Source: MVRV01 sp964469905 (lineage in GTDB: Bacteria; Desulfobacterota; Syntrophia; Syntrophales; Smithellaceae). Taken from it: 64,000 bases of DNA. Numbering within the stretch: the first letter of the stretch is position 1; each line of letters opens with the position of its first letter. Below the pieces are notes generated by a model. It was given only the letters and a program-made list of their open reading frames with translations, was not told the origin of the DNA and ran no database searches. The DNA lies in NCBI GenBank assembly GCA_964469905.1, contig CAYXZW010000005.1, positions 49,167 to 113,166 on the forward strand. Reading direction: 5' to 3'. Below are positions 18,820-29,179 of the stretch, piece by piece. Position numbers and translations under genes: made by a program.

Positions 18820-19335
18820 TTATTCTTCCGGCGTCGCACCGCTCAGATGCTCTACAAGCTGTCCGCTGGTCCGCCGCAGACGCTGACTTATCTGACGCGA
18901 AATCTTCCAGAGCAGTGCCAATGCCAGAGGGGCTTTCTCCTTGCCGAGCCGGTTAAAATCATCCAGACTGATAAACAGAAACATGACGTCACTTGCGGCC
19001 ACGGCCGTTGCTGAACGGGGCTCATCATCTATCAATGACATTTCTCCAAATGTCTGGCCTTTCCGGAGCCGCGCCAAAACGGTTTCTTTCTGCCGCAAAT
19101 CATACTTTACAATGTCGATTTCGCCGTTGATGATAATACCCAGACTGTGTTCTCTCTGGCCTTCGTGAAAGAGCTCGGCCCCCTTGACCGCCCGGTAAAC
19201 CTTAAAATATCCACTCAGATTAACTAACTGATTCCAGGAAAAATCCTTAGCCCACTGGGTTTCATCCAGCAGTTCGGCAATGCGTCTTTCGGTCATGTCC
19301 AAACGTTTGAGCCCGGCTTGAATTGCTGTAATCAT
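18820..19335 (-). CDS. Cyclic-nucleotide-binding domain protein
   Basis: The product is 171 residues with a single cNMP-binding fold (about 35-150), including FGEMSLIDDEPRSATAVA, the phosphate-binding cassette. There is no helix-turn-helix domain, so it is not a CRP/FNR regulator. GGAGGAG precedes the ATG. It is downstream of uvrB in the same orientation. Its partner or target cannot be read from the sequence. Confidence 0.82.
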   Translation of the reverse strand: MITAIQAGLKRLDMTERRIAELLDETQWAKDFSWNQLVNLSGYFKVYRAVKGAELFHEGQREHSLGIIINGEIDIVKYDLRQKETVLARLRKGQTFGEMSLIDDEPRSATAVAASDVMFLFISLDDFNRLGKEKAPLALALLWKISRQISQRLRRTSGQLVEHLSGATPEE

Positions 19336-19435
19336 TGCTCCTCCAGAGTATCGCCATCACTATTTGCTGTGATCTTTCTTCTTTAAGGCAAAAGTATATG
19401 AAGAACAGCCTTGGGTGTCAATAGGATAGCTGAAC

Positions 19436-21430
19436 CTACCCCATCTCCAACAATATTTTATTGAGCTCTTTTATTTCATCGCGCAGTCGGGCGGCTTTTT
19501 CGAATTCCAGATCTTTGGCCGCCTGTTTCATCTCTGCTGTGAGATTTTTAATAAGTGCCGGCAAATCTTCTTCCTTTGCGGGAATGGCTCTACCATATGC
19601 ATCCACCGGAATTGTAACGTAATCAGCTTCATAGATGGAGCCGAGCACATTGCTGATTGACTTTTTAATTGTTTCGGGTGTGATATTATTTTCTTCATTA
19701 AACTTAGCCTGAATGATACGGCGGCGCTTTGTTTCGTCCAGGCAGGCCTGAATGGATTTCGTGATTTTGTCTGCATACATAATAACCTTGCCACTGACGT
19801 TACGCGCGGCGCGACCGCTTGTCTGAATCAGCGAACGCTCAGAGCGCAAGAATCCTTCTTTATCGGCATCGAGTATAGCCACCAGCGACACTTCAGGAAT
19901 ATCCAGACCTTCCCGCAGCAGATTGACGCCAACCAGCACATCGAACTCTCCCAGACGCAAATCGCGGATGATACTGACACGTTCTAGTGTATGAATATCG
20001 GAGTGCAGATAGCGGACACGAATCCCCAGACCATTATAATAATCGGTTAAATTTTCCGCCATCCGCTTGGTGAGAGTGGTCACCAGCACCCGTTCCTTTT
20101 CTTTAATCCGCTGACGGATTTCTTCGAGCAGATCATCTACCTGATGTATGGCCGGTTTGATTTCTATTTCCGGGTCCATTAATCCTGTCGGACGAATAAT
20201 CTGCTCCACCCGCACACCTAGCGCTTTCTCCATTTCGTAAACAGCGGGTGTTGCCGATATATATATTCGCTGATTAGGCAGAGCTTCGTATTCTTCAAAG
20301 CGCAGCGGTCGGTTATCCATTGCGGATGGCAGGCGAAAGCCGTATTTTACCAGAGTTTCCTTACGCGATCTGTCGCCGCGATACATTCCGCCCACCTGCG
20401 GCAATGTAGCGTGACTCTCGTCGACAATAATCAGGGCATCCTGCGGCAGATATTCCATGAGCGTCGGCGGCGGCTCGCCAGGCTTGCGGCCGGTCAGATG
20501 GCGGGAATAATTTTCGATTCCCTGGCAGTAACCCATCTCTGCCATCATTTCCAGATCAAAATTGGTGCGCTGTTCCAGGCGTTGCGCCTCCACCAGTTTA
20601 TTTTGCTCTTGATATTCGGCCAGTGTAAGCGCCAGTTCCGCGCGAATATCGGCGGTTGCTCTTTTAAGATTATCGCGCGTGGTCACATAGTGGCTGCCGG
20701 GATAGACAGCAGTTTTCTGCACTGATCCTATCTTTTTACCGCGCAGCGGGTCAATAATGGTCATGGATTCGATAGTGTCGCCGAAAAATTCCACCCGCAG
20801 TGCCTGTTCGTCTTCGTAAGGCGGAAATATTTCCACCACATCGCCGCGCACACGGAACGTGCCGCGGTGAAAATCAATATCATTGCGCTCGTACTGTATT
20901 TCCACCAGACGCTTCAAAATATCCTCACGGGGAATATCCATCCCTACTTCCAGCTGCACGATCATGCCCAGATAAGCATCTGGGGAGCCCAAACCGTAAA
21001 TACAGGAGACACTGGCGACGATAATGACATCGCGGCGGGTCAGCAGAGCATGGGTAGCCGCGTGACGCAGTTTGTCGATTTCTTCGTTGATTGCTGAATC
21101 CTTTTCAATAAAGGTATCGGTAGAGGGCAGATAGGCTTCCGGCTGGTAGTAATCGTAATAGCTGACAAAATATTCGACGGAGTTGTCGGGAAAGAGGCCT
21201 TTGAATTCTTCATACAGTTGCGCAGCCAGAGTTTTATTATGAGCAATAACTAACGCCGGCCGCTGCTCCCGCTCAATGACATTGGCAATCGTAAAGGTTT
21301 TGCCGGAACCGGTAACACCCAAGAGCACCTGATGACCTTTGCCCTCGGCAAGACCACGCGACAATTGATCAATAGCCTGCGGCTGATCTCCTGCCGGAAC
21401 AAAACCGGTTATCATTTTAAACTTTTCCAT
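19436..21430 (-). CDS. uvrB: Excinuclease ABC subunit B
   Basis: This DNA-damage-recognition helicase-like subunit loads onto damaged DNA with UvrA and recruits UvrC. The 664-residue product has Walker A GVTGSGKT, the beta-hairpin region FVSYYDYYQPEAY, DESH, helicase motif VI SGRAARN, and a C-terminal UVR domain (LEFEKAARLRDEI) that contacts UvrC. Length and motifs are complete. Confidence 0.97.
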   Translation of the reverse strand: MEKFKMITGFVPAGDQPQAIDQLSRGLAEGKGHQVLLGVTGSGKTFTIANVIEREQRPALVIAHNKTLAAQLYEEFKGLFPDNSVEYFVSYYDYYQPEAYLPSTDTFIEKDSAINEEIDKLRHAATHALLTRRDVIIVASVSCIYGLGSPDAYLGMIVQLEVGMDIPREDILKRLVEIQYERNDIDFHRGTFRVRGDVVEIFPPYEDEQALRVEFFGDTIESMTIIDPLRGKKIGSVQKTAVYPGSHYVTTRDNLKRATADIRAELALTLAEYQEQNKLVEAQRLEQRTNFDLEMMAEMGYCQGIENYSRHLTGRKPGEPPPTLMEYLPQDALIIVDESHATLPQVGGMYRGDRSRKETLVKYGFRLPSAMDNRPLRFEEYEALPNQRIYISATPAVYEMEKALGVRVEQIIRPTGLMDPEIEIKPAIHQVDDLLEEIRQRIKEKERVLVTTLTKRMAENLTDYYNGLGIRVRYLHSDIHTLERVSIIRDLRLGEFDVLVGVNLLREGLDIPEVSLVAILDADKEGFLRSERSLIQTSGRAARNVSGKVIMYADKITKSIQACLDETKRRRIIQAKFNEENNITPETIKKSISNVLGSIYEADYVTIPVDAYGRAIPAKEEDLPALIKNLTAEMKQAAKDLEFEKAARLRDEIKELNKILLEMG

Positions 21431-21525
21431 AATAAAAATTCTTTTTGTGGTAGTGGTAGCAAGCTGATTAAACGACTTGTAATGTTATCTTATAAGTAAA
21501 AACGTCACCATTATTTTTAATTCAT

Positions 21526-23685
21526 CTATCTATACAGTTTCGTATTATCGATAATATAGTAAGCTTCACCAGTTAAGATGCTATTGTATATAGCACTTAA
21601 CTCCTTATCATCTACACCTGATTCTATTCGCTTCTTTATAAGAAGCCGTATATTGTCACGGCCTCCAAAAGAATCTAATACTTCTTCTTCTACTTTTGAA
21701 TACCTACCTTTTACAGAATCTGTTCCTCCAGTCCTCCGCCCAATTGCTATAGCAAACTTATCTAAATCTTCGTCATTCTGAAGCAATGGTTTAACAATAT
21801 CTTTACTTTTTTGAGGTTCAATACTTCTTAATAATAATAGAATAATAGAGGGTTCACTTACTTCAAAAAATGATTTTTCTGCAATAACCTTAATAACAGA
21901 CTCAATCCACTGCTTTTTATATGTTTCTAATTGTGAAATATCTAGCCAACGTAATTTCTCATCAATTTGTTCCTTGCTATCATAAAAGCCATGCTGCCGT
22001 AGGCAAAAATTTAGGCCATAAGCTGCTAAGGATATAAATTCAACCTTCTTTGACATATCGAGCAAAATTTCTGACCGTTCACAAATTGACAATCTTTCCA
22101 ATGTAAGCTCAGCTAGCCACCAGAGTTGCCTCACAGGACCAGATAGAAGTATATCTCTTGGTTTCTCTTGCAGATATTTGACTTCCTTTAAAGAAGCAAT
22201 TTGGGCAATACATGAAATAAAATTAACTGGATTTATAGGGGGATTATATTTTATAGTTCGCAGTAATAATTCTATAAATCTTTCCAGCTTATTACTATCC
22301 AAAATATCCTTAATAATTTTATCTCTTATATCTGGATTAGATGAGAAATCAGAAATATCTGTCGAATATACCTCACCAGAAGGAAGTCCAAAAGTTAGCG
22401 CAAATTGTAAACGATCGGGTGATGCAATATGACCTCTTGTATAATGAAAATCAATATCGCTCGAACCACTATAAAATTCAGAGCCTACTAATGGAAAGAG
22501 TTTGACGATAATTTCTTTAATGTAAATACGATCCGTTTCTGAAATTGTATTCAATACTCTATCCCGCTCATTTTCATATTTCTTAATAACGTCTTTTGGT
22601 TTTGCAAGAGCAAATTCATATTGCGGTTCTCGAGCATTGTAAGCCCAAGGACAAGTTCTAATATGCTCATAAACATTAGGTGCTTTTATTGCCAGCACTT
22701 CTAAGGCAAATACATCGGCAAAACAAACATTTTTTCTTAATGACGGCTCAATAAAACGCAATCGATTAAAAATGCGTTTCAATTCTCTTGGCGTCTTTAT
22801 TAATGGTTTCACAGAAAGTTGATATATTTCTGACAATCGATTTTGATCGCCTTCAAAAAAGGAAGTGAGTTCCATATTGGCTAAACTCTGCAATTCAGAA
22901 ACGGCTAACAAGTGCAAATCATTACTAGCTAGCAGAGGCAGGTGAAGACGAACTTGGATGATCTTGTCGAGATATGAATTTGAATCATCAATACCATATT
23001 TACTCAACGCCTTTTCAATATACTGTCGCTCAAAAGCTAACAAAAAAGTTGTTCGCGGAAAGTCTGTAATAGCTTTAACAGCTCTTATCATTTGGAATAT
23101 TTCACTTGGTGGGAGCCTATCCAGGTCGTCTATAAAAACAACTATTGGTTTATTTATTTTATTTAATGCATTTACAACTTCTGTGCGTTTTTCATTTATA
23201 TTTAAATCTTTTAGATTCCCAATTTTTTCAGTAGCTGATCCAACCCCATTTAAAACTTTTCCTATGAGACTTGACCATGGTTCAGCTCCCGGCACCCATT
23301 TCAGGACATCAAATATTTTGGAATAAGCCAATAATTTCTTTGCAGCTTCTTGAGTAGTTTTATTTTTACCACTTAAACCGACAGCAGAACCGAACTGGAT
23401 GATAAATTCTTGAACTATATTTTCTGCGTTACCAATTATCCAAGGATTGAAAGAGAATATAATAGGCTTTTCAGTGAGTTTTAGTGATTCGTAATATTGG
23501 TTAATGAGATTAATGACAGATGTTTTCCCGTACCCCCAAGACCCTTCCAAAGAAACTACTAACGGACTAGAGTCAGGCCTGAGTTTTAAAGCATCACCAA
23601 TTCTGTGTGCAAATAAAGTTCGATCTAATTGATCTGGACTTTCCTTAGTACCTGATATTGGAGAGTCTGTATGAAAGATAGGCAT
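21526..23685 (-). CDS. KAP-family P-loop NTPase
   Basis: The product is 719 residues. The Walker A motif is EGSWGYGKTS (47-56) and the Walker B is VVFIDDLDRLPPSE (near 180-193), both characteristic of KAP NTPases. The C-terminal half is helical with no recognised effector domain, and no clear inserted membrane helices were seen. The gene looks more AT-rich than its neighbours and stands alone between uvrB and the helicase, which suggests acquisition. KAP NTPases occur in several defence islands, but no partner is adjacent, so function is unassigned. GAGG precedes the ATG. Confidence 0.8.
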   Translation of the reverse strand: MPIFHTDSPISGTKESPDQLDRTLFAHRIGDALKLRPDSSPLVVSLEGSWGYGKTSVINLINQYYESLKLTEKPIIFSFNPWIIGNAENIVQEFIIQFGSAVGLSGKNKTTQEAAKKLLAYSKIFDVLKWVPGAEPWSSLIGKVLNGVGSATEKIGNLKDLNINEKRTEVVNALNKINKPIVVFIDDLDRLPPSEIFQMIRAVKAITDFPRTTFLLAFERQYIEKALSKYGIDDSNSYLDKIIQVRLHLPLLASNDLHLLAVSELQSLANMELTSFFEGDQNRLSEIYQLSVKPLIKTPRELKRIFNRLRFIEPSLRKNVCFADVFALEVLAIKAPNVYEHIRTCPWAYNAREPQYEFALAKPKDVIKKYENERDRVLNTISETDRIYIKEIIVKLFPLVGSEFYSGSSDIDFHYTRGHIASPDRLQFALTFGLPSGEVYSTDISDFSSNPDIRDKIIKDILDSNKLERFIELLLRTIKYNPPINPVNFISCIAQIASLKEVKYLQEKPRDILLSGPVRQLWWLAELTLERLSICERSEILLDMSKKVEFISLAAYGLNFCLRQHGFYDSKEQIDEKLRWLDISQLETYKKQWIESVIKVIAEKSFFEVSEPSIILLLLRSIEPQKSKDIVKPLLQNDEDLDKFAIAIGRRTGGTDSVKGRYSKVEEEVLDSFGGRDNIRLLIKKRIESGVDDKELSAIYNSILTGEAYYIIDNTKLYR

Positions 23686-23834
23686 ATTTTACCTCTTCAA
23701 GAATTTAATAAATATCAGTACGGCCGATATTCAATGAGTTTATTCTCGGTGTAAGCTTAATAGCCAAATGCATCTGGCCTTAGATACTTTAATTCAGTGG
23801 TTATATCAACTCGTTTTCTTATCCACTATTTTTC

Positions 23835-23958
23835 AGGGCTATTCAAACGTGCCTAGATGCAAGGCCCCCGAACCCTGAGGAGTGAGGCGTATAGTACAAT
23901 ACGTCGCAACGATGAAGGGTGAGGGAAACGCCGCAGATGGGCGCGTTTCAATAGTCCT
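23835..23958. repeat. Inverted-repeat element related in architecture to the MITE-like family (124 bp)
   Basis: Nineteen-base terminal inverted repeats (23835-23853 and 23940-23958, four mismatches) enclose a core centred on GAGGCGTATagtacAATACGTCGC. The length and central palindrome match copy A at 7685-7808, but the arms differ in sequence. It ends 2 bases before the helicase stop codon. The rest of the 274-base intergenic holds nothing else recognisable. Confidence 0.6.
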
Positions 23959-23959
23959 G

Positions 23960-26044
23960 CTAGAGGAAGAGGACGGGTTCTCTGAGGATCGCTTCTCTTG
24001 CTTTATACGCACACACCGCCACCTCCGGATAAGTATCTTTCAGGGCGGCAATTTGCCGCAAATTATCGGCTGTCCGCAAAACAAGTGTCGCCATATCACC
24101 TTCGGCCAGGCCTGTGGTTTTAATGATGCCCTCCCAGCTGCGTCCCTGTGCCCAGAAATACATGGCCGCACCCACTGCCGGATAAAGTTTCGCCGATGTA
24201 AATCCTGCTGCGTTCAAACGATGTATCAGCGGCCGGACAATAATCAATACTTTCTTTAGCGACGCCGAAAGCATAGGCGGCAGATCTTTCACCGAAATAT
24301 TAATTTCATTATCGCGATCATAAGCAAACATGGCCACCAGCGCAGCAAGAATTCTTTCATTCTGTCCATCGAAAGCTTGGCTGCGCAAACATTCGGCAAT
24401 GAGCAGCGGATAATCCAGACGTAAGCGGGCCGCCCAGAAGCCGTCGGCTGTAAGCTTGTCGTCGTCACTTACAAAACCTTCCGCCTTCAGAAAATCCAAA
24501 TGCCGCTGGAAATCTGCCCAGAGTGTTCTTGCTGCCTTGTGTGCTAAATTTTGGTGGCGGGAATGCTGCTGATAGGATGCCAGGGATCTTTCAAATATTT
24601 GCCGGACATCAGCCGGCGTCTGCGACATGAGCAAATTTAGAACCATAGAAAAATCATTTTTCAACTGACTTAGAATATCTTCCGGCGCCTTGAATAATAA
24701 TTTGCGAACATGAATAATATCCATAAATCTTCCGGGAATCGCCAGCATGAAGCCGATTTTATCCTGCCCGCGGCGTCCGGCTCGTCCCGTCATTTGCCGG
24801 AATTCCGTCGCCGAAAGAGGCTGAAAATCATGTCCATTAAACAAATCGGAATTTAAAAGCACAATTGTCCGTGCCGGAAAATTCACCCCGGCGGCAATTG
24901 TGGATGTGGCGAAGATAACGCGTAAATGCCCCCGGTTCATCATTTCTTCCACCAACAATTTCCAGGCAGGCAGCTGGCCGCCATGATGGGCGGCAATCCC
25001 GAATGACTGCAAAGCTTTTATTTGTCTGTGGTTATGCAAGGAAGGAAAGCGTTCCAGCAATTCTGTAAGCGAATCGTCAAATTCCGCAGAGGGAGGTAGA
25101 GGCGATAAAAAATCCTTGGCCGTCAAAGCCGCATCACATTCCGCGCGTGACTTTAAAAAAAAGATGGCTGGTAATAGATTAAATCTTTCCAGAACACGAA
25201 TTATGCTGCCGTATTCCGGCAGGCGCCTTTGGTCTTGACGGCTCCCAGAGTCTTTCTTTAATAAATCAGCAACAGGAGCAGATAATTTTTCCCCTTCTAA
25301 AAAAGGCAAAAGTCTGCCGGACGGATGCAGAAAAAGAGGATAAAGCGGCACCGGGCGTTTATCCTCATTGATCACCACGCAGTGTTTTTTACGGATTGCC
25401 GTCAGCCACCGGGCGATCTCTTCCCCATTGCCGATGGTTGCCGACAGGAGCAGCAAATTAACGCGCACCGGCAGGTAAGTCATCACTTCTTCCCAGACAA
25501 CACCCCGGTCCACGTCTCCCAGGAAATGGGCCTCATCGAGAATAACCAGATCGCAATTCAAATCGCTCCCCTGATGCATGGCATCGTAAAGCTGGTTGCG
25601 CAATATTTCCGTTGTGCCTACAATAATCGGCGCTTCTGTATTCTCCTTGGTATCACCGGTAATGATCCCCACGTTTCCAGCATCGAAATGCAGGCCAAAC
25701 TCTATCCATTTAGAATTGGAAAGAGCCTTAAGCGGTGAGGCATACCAGGCCCGTCCACCCTTTTTGAGCACGGAAACTATCGCTTCCCGGGCAATCCAGG
25801 TTTTACCGGAACCGGTCGGAGCGATAACAAGACAATCTGTTTTTTTTATGGCTTCCAGAGCATCTTTTTGAAAAGCATCGGGAACAAAAGGAACTAGATG
25901 AGGTTTGCCTATTTTAGCCAGGACACTTTTGAGCGCGGGATCAATTTCCGGTTTCATCGCCGGAGGAGATGATTTCGGCCTTCGCTTTTTTGCAGTAAAG
26001 TTCTTTTTAGACGGGGGATAATATTTATCTTTTATAATAATCAT
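23960..26044 (-). CDS. Ski2-like DEAD/DEAH-box helicase
   Basis: The product is 694 residues. Superfamily 2 helicase motifs are present in order: Walker A APTGSGKTW (near 75-83), DEAH (LDEAHF), SAT, and motif VI MTGRAGRRGQDK. The C-terminal region resembles the helical part of Ski2/Brr2-like RNA helicases. The basic N-terminus (KKNFTAKKRRPK) may bind nucleic acid. Its substrate is not known. An inverted-repeat element touches its 3' end. Confidence 0.85.
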   Translation of the reverse strand: MIIIKDKYYPPSKKNFTAKKRRPKSSPPAMKPEIDPALKSVLAKIGKPHLVPFVPDAFQKDALEAIKKTDCLVIAPTGSGKTWIAREAIVSVLKKGGRAWYASPLKALSNSKWIEFGLHFDAGNVGIITGDTKENTEAPIIVGTTEILRNQLYDAMHQGSDLNCDLVILDEAHFLGDVDRGVVWEEVMTYLPVRVNLLLLSATIGNGEEIARWLTAIRKKHCVVINEDKRPVPLYPLFLHPSGRLLPFLEGEKLSAPVADLLKKDSGSRQDQRRLPEYGSIIRVLERFNLLPAIFFLKSRAECDAALTAKDFLSPLPPSAEFDDSLTELLERFPSLHNHRQIKALQSFGIAAHHGGQLPAWKLLVEEMMNRGHLRVIFATSTIAAGVNFPARTIVLLNSDLFNGHDFQPLSATEFRQMTGRAGRRGQDKIGFMLAIPGRFMDIIHVRKLLFKAPEDILSQLKNDFSMVLNLLMSQTPADVRQIFERSLASYQQHSRHQNLAHKAARTLWADFQRHLDFLKAEGFVSDDDKLTADGFWAARLRLDYPLLIAECLRSQAFDGQNERILAALVAMFAYDRDNEINISVKDLPPMLSASLKKVLIIVRPLIHRLNAAGFTSAKLYPAVGAAMYFWAQGRSWEGIIKTTGLAEGDMATLVLRTADNLRQIAALKDTYPEVAVCAYKAREAILREPVLFL

Positions 26045-26146
26045 GCCTTTTTGTTGCTATTTTTTCTTTTTTTATATGTATCACAAAGTCATTTAATGGT
26101 AAAGGAACCGGCGGGAAAAATAGTCAGTTGCTGTATGGACATATAA

Positions 26147-27409
26147 ATGCAAAAGAATAAAGAAATCTTCTGGGGCTGGTTCATCGTCGCAGGCGCTTTT
26201 CTGGTGCTGGGCATAAATTACGGATCGCGTTACTGCTTTGGGGTTTTTCTCAAGCCTATGGCAGAGGAATTTGCCTGGTCGCGTTCGGTAATATCACTGG
26301 CTGCCACTATCAATATTATCCTCTATTCTGTCGGCGCTATTTTTGTAGGACGGATGCTGGATCGAATTGCACCGCGCTGGATTATAACAGCGGGAGCCAC
26401 CCTTGCCGCCGGCGGTTACATCCTGACCGGTTTCGTCAACACCCCGTTCGGTTTATACATCACTTATGGTTTGATGGTGGGCATCGGAACAACCGGTTTG
26501 GGCGTTGTCACTTGCAGTTCCTCCGTAGGTAAATGGTTTATCAGAAAAAGGGGTGTGGCAATCGGCATAGCTTCCATGGGAATAAGTTTCGGAACCATGG
26601 CCCTGACTCCGCTGGCAGGATATATAGTCAATTTCCTGAACTGGCGAATCGGACTCATGACTCTCGGCGCAATTACATTGCTGATCGGACTGATTGTTTC
26701 TCAAACATTGATGCAAAAAACACACCCGGAAGCATATGGCCTGCTGCCCGATGGCGATAAAAACAATACGAACAAAGAAGCATCAGCGGCACAAGCCGTT
26801 TATATATTACCAACAATGACCATTTTTAATGATTCGCGTTTCTGGACACTTGCTGTTTGTCAGGGATTGGCTTTCATGGTTACGATGTCGGTTTTTGTTC
26901 ACCAGGTTGCTTACGCTGAGGATAACGGAGTCTCCATGGTTGCCGCTGCTGCGTCTCTGGCCGCAATCAGTTTTACCGGATTTCTTGGTCAGTTCTTCTG
27001 GGGATGGCTGAGCGACCGCCTGAAAGATCCAAAATATGCTTTTTGTATGGGCATCGTATTCATGCTGGCAGGCATGATACTACTTATCAATGCACGCAGC
27101 ATCAATCAACTTTATGTCTATGCCCTTGTATACGGCTTTGGTTACGGTTCTCTGGCCCCGACTATACCGATTATTGCTGCCCACCGCTTTGGCCGGCAGG
27201 TGCTGGGATCAATTTACGGACTGCTGACATTCTTTATCGGCGTAGGAGGCAGCATCGGTCCGATTCTCGGCGGCTTTATTTATGATCATTTTGGTTCTTA
27301 CCGGTATCTATGGTTGATTAATATTTGTGTGCTTATTTTTATTACCATTACCATTTTGACCCTGAAAAAAGGCAAACAATACGGTCCCGCCGCCACATCA
27401 CTACAATAG
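26147..27409 (+). CDS. MFS transporter, OFA (oxalate/formate antiporter-like) family
   Basis: The 420-residue inner-membrane protein has about 12 hydrophobic helices. The N-terminal GWFIVAGAFLVLGINYGSRYCFGVFL and the pattern of the second half match OFA/MCT-type anion exchangers. The substrate is likely a monocarboxylate or related anion, but specificity cannot be read. It converges with groEL across a terminator. Confidence 0.8.
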   Translation: MQKNKEIFWGWFIVAGAFLVLGINYGSRYCFGVFLKPMAEEFAWSRSVISLAATINIILYSVGAIFVGRMLDRIAPRWIITAGATLAAGGYILTGFVNTPFGLYITYGLMVGIGTTGLGVVTCSSSVGKWFIRKRGVAIGIASMGISFGTMALTPLAGYIVNFLNWRIGLMTLGAITLLIGLIVSQTLMQKTHPEAYGLLPDGDKNNTNKEASAAQAVYILPTMTIFNDSRFWTLAVCQGLAFMVTMSVFVHQVAYAEDNGVSMVAAAASLAAISFTGFLGQFFWGWLSDRLKDPKYAFCMGIVFMLAGMILLINARSINQLYVYALVYGFGYGSLAPTIPIIAAHRFGRQVLGSIYGLLTFFIGVGGSIGPILGGFIYDHFGSYRYLWLINICVLIFITITILTLKKGKQYGPAATSLQ

Positions 27410-27410
27410 A

Positions 27411-27442
27411 AAAGTCCCCTGCTCCAAGGAACAGGGGACTTT
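27411..27442. terminator. Shared terminator hairpin between MFS gene and groEL
   Basis: An 11-bp perfect stem AAAGTCCCCTG / CAGGGGACTTT lies directly after the MFS stop codon and between convergent genes. The A and T ends of the stem can serve either direction. Confidence 0.7.
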
Positions 27443-27497
27443 AACTTTCCAATCTTCAGCCTCGCGCCACCTTCAGGTGGTCGGCCTTCAGTCTTTT

Positions 27498-29141
27498 TTA
27501 CATGCCCATTCCGGGGTATCCACCACCGGGAGGCATACCGGGCATTCCACCACCGGCACCCTTCTCTTCGGGCTTATCGGCAATCATGCACTGCGTGGTG
27601 AGCAACAGCGCCGCAACTGAGGCGGCATTCTGCAGGGCAAAGCGGGTAACCTTGGTGGGATCAATGACACCGGCAACAATCATATCTTCATACTTATCAG
27701 TGCGGGCATTGAAACCAAAAGCACCCTTCTTCTCTTTTACTTTTTCGACAACGATAGTGCCTTCCTGACCGGCATTAGCAGCAATCATTTTCAGCGGCTC
27801 TTCAATTGCTTTCTTCACAATATTCAAGCCGACGTTTTCATCACCCTCAAGGGCCAGTTTGCCCAAAGCAGGCAAAGTGCGCAGATAAGCAACACCGCCA
27901 CCGGGGACGATGCCTTCTTCAACAGCGGCGCGGGTAGCATGCAGAGCATCTTCCACGCGGGCTTTCTTTTCCTTCATTTCGGTTTCCGTTGCAGCACCGA
28001 CTTTAATTACGGCAACACCACCGACTAATTTAGCAAGACGTTCCTGCAATTTTTCGCGATCATAATCGGAAGTGGTTTCATCGATCTGAGCACGGATTTG
28101 TTTGACACGGCCTTCCAGTTCAGCTCTCTTGCCGGCACCATCAATAATAGTCGTATTATCTTTATCAACGGTAATCTTCTTGGCGCGCCCTAAATCTTCC
28201 ATCTTCACGTTTTCCAGCTTATAGCCCATATCTTCGGAGATCATCTTGCCGCCGGTAAGAATGGCGATATCTTCGAGCATGGCCTTGCGGCGATCGCCGA
28301 AGCCCGGAGCCTTTACGGCAGCTACATGCAATGTGCCGCGGATCTTATTGACAACCAGAGTCGCCAGTGCTTCACCTTCAATGTCTTCGGCAATGATCAA
28401 GAGCGGACGGTTCGTCTTGGCAATTTGCTCCAAAATCGGCAGCAGGTCTTTCATGCCGCTGATTTTCTTCTCATAGATTAAAATCAAAGCATCTTCAAGG
28501 CTTACGAGCATCTTGTCGGCGTTCGTGACAAAATAGGGAGAGAGGTAACCGCGATCAAACTGCATACCTTCGACGATTTCCAGCTCGGTTTCCAAACCTT
28601 TGGCTTCTTCTACGGTAATAACACCTTCTTTACCGACTTTACCCATAGCCTCTGCAATAATGTTACCGATTGTCTCATCGTTATTGGCGGAAATTGTGCC
28701 GACCTGGGCAATTTCTTTCTGGTCTTTGGTGGGTTTGCTCATTTTGCTGAGCTCTTTGACAACAACTTCAACGGCCTTATCAATCCCTCTCTTAATATCC
28801 ATCGGATTGCTTCCGGCAGCGACGGCTTTAACACCTTCGCGGTAAATGGCCTGGGCCAGAAGGGTCGCTGTGGTGGTACCGTCACCAGCTACATCACTGG
28901 TCTTGCTGGCTACTTCCTTCACCATCTGTGCGCCCATGTTCTCGAATTTATCTTCCAATTCAATTTCTTTGGCCACGGTTACACCGTCTTTAGTTACCGT
29001 CGGTGAACCGAAACTTTTATCAATTATTACGTTACGGCCTTTCGGGCCAAGAGTCACTTTTACTGCATCCGCCAGGGTGTTGACACCCTTCAGCATCGAT
29101 TTTCTGGCTTCTTCGTCATAAAGAAGTACTTTTGCTCCCAT
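27498..29141 (-). CDS. groEL: Chaperonin GroEL (Hsp60)
   Basis: This ATP-dependent double-ring chaperonin folds cytoplasmic proteins with GroES. The product is 547 residues with GDGTTTATLLAQ, the family signature AAVEEGIVPGGG, and the C-terminal GGM-rich tail (MPGMPPGGGYPGMGM). AAGGAGG precedes the ATG. It is downstream of groES in one operon. Confidence 0.98.
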   Translation of the reverse strand: MGAKVLLYDEEARKSMLKGVNTLADAVKVTLGPKGRNVIIDKSFGSPTVTKDGVTVAKEIELEDKFENMGAQMVKEVASKTSDVAGDGTTTATLLAQAIYREGVKAVAAGSNPMDIKRGIDKAVEVVVKELSKMSKPTKDQKEIAQVGTISANNDETIGNIIAEAMGKVGKEGVITVEEAKGLETELEIVEGMQFDRGYLSPYFVTNADKMLVSLEDALILIYEKKISGMKDLLPILEQIAKTNRPLLIIAEDIEGEALATLVVNKIRGTLHVAAVKAPGFGDRRKAMLEDIAILTGGKMISEDMGYKLENVKMEDLGRAKKITVDKDNTTIIDGAGKRAELEGRVKQIRAQIDETTSDYDREKLQERLAKLVGGVAVIKVGAATETEMKEKKARVEDALHATRAAVEEGIVPGGGVAYLRTLPALGKLALEGDENVGLNIVKKAIEEPLKMIAANAGQEGTIVVEKVKEKKGAFGFNARTDKYEDMIVAGVIDPTKVTRFALQNAASVAALLLTTQCMIADKPEEKGAGGGMPGMPPGGGYPGMGM

Positions 29142-29179
29142 CGTATTTATTCCTCCTTCTTCTTATATTCTTAATTCGC

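Noticed and set aside
21526..26044. Calling the KAP NTPase and Ski2-like helicase a defence system
   Set aside because: They are separated by 274 bases with a repeat element and have no known paired architecture; the evidence is only adjacency.
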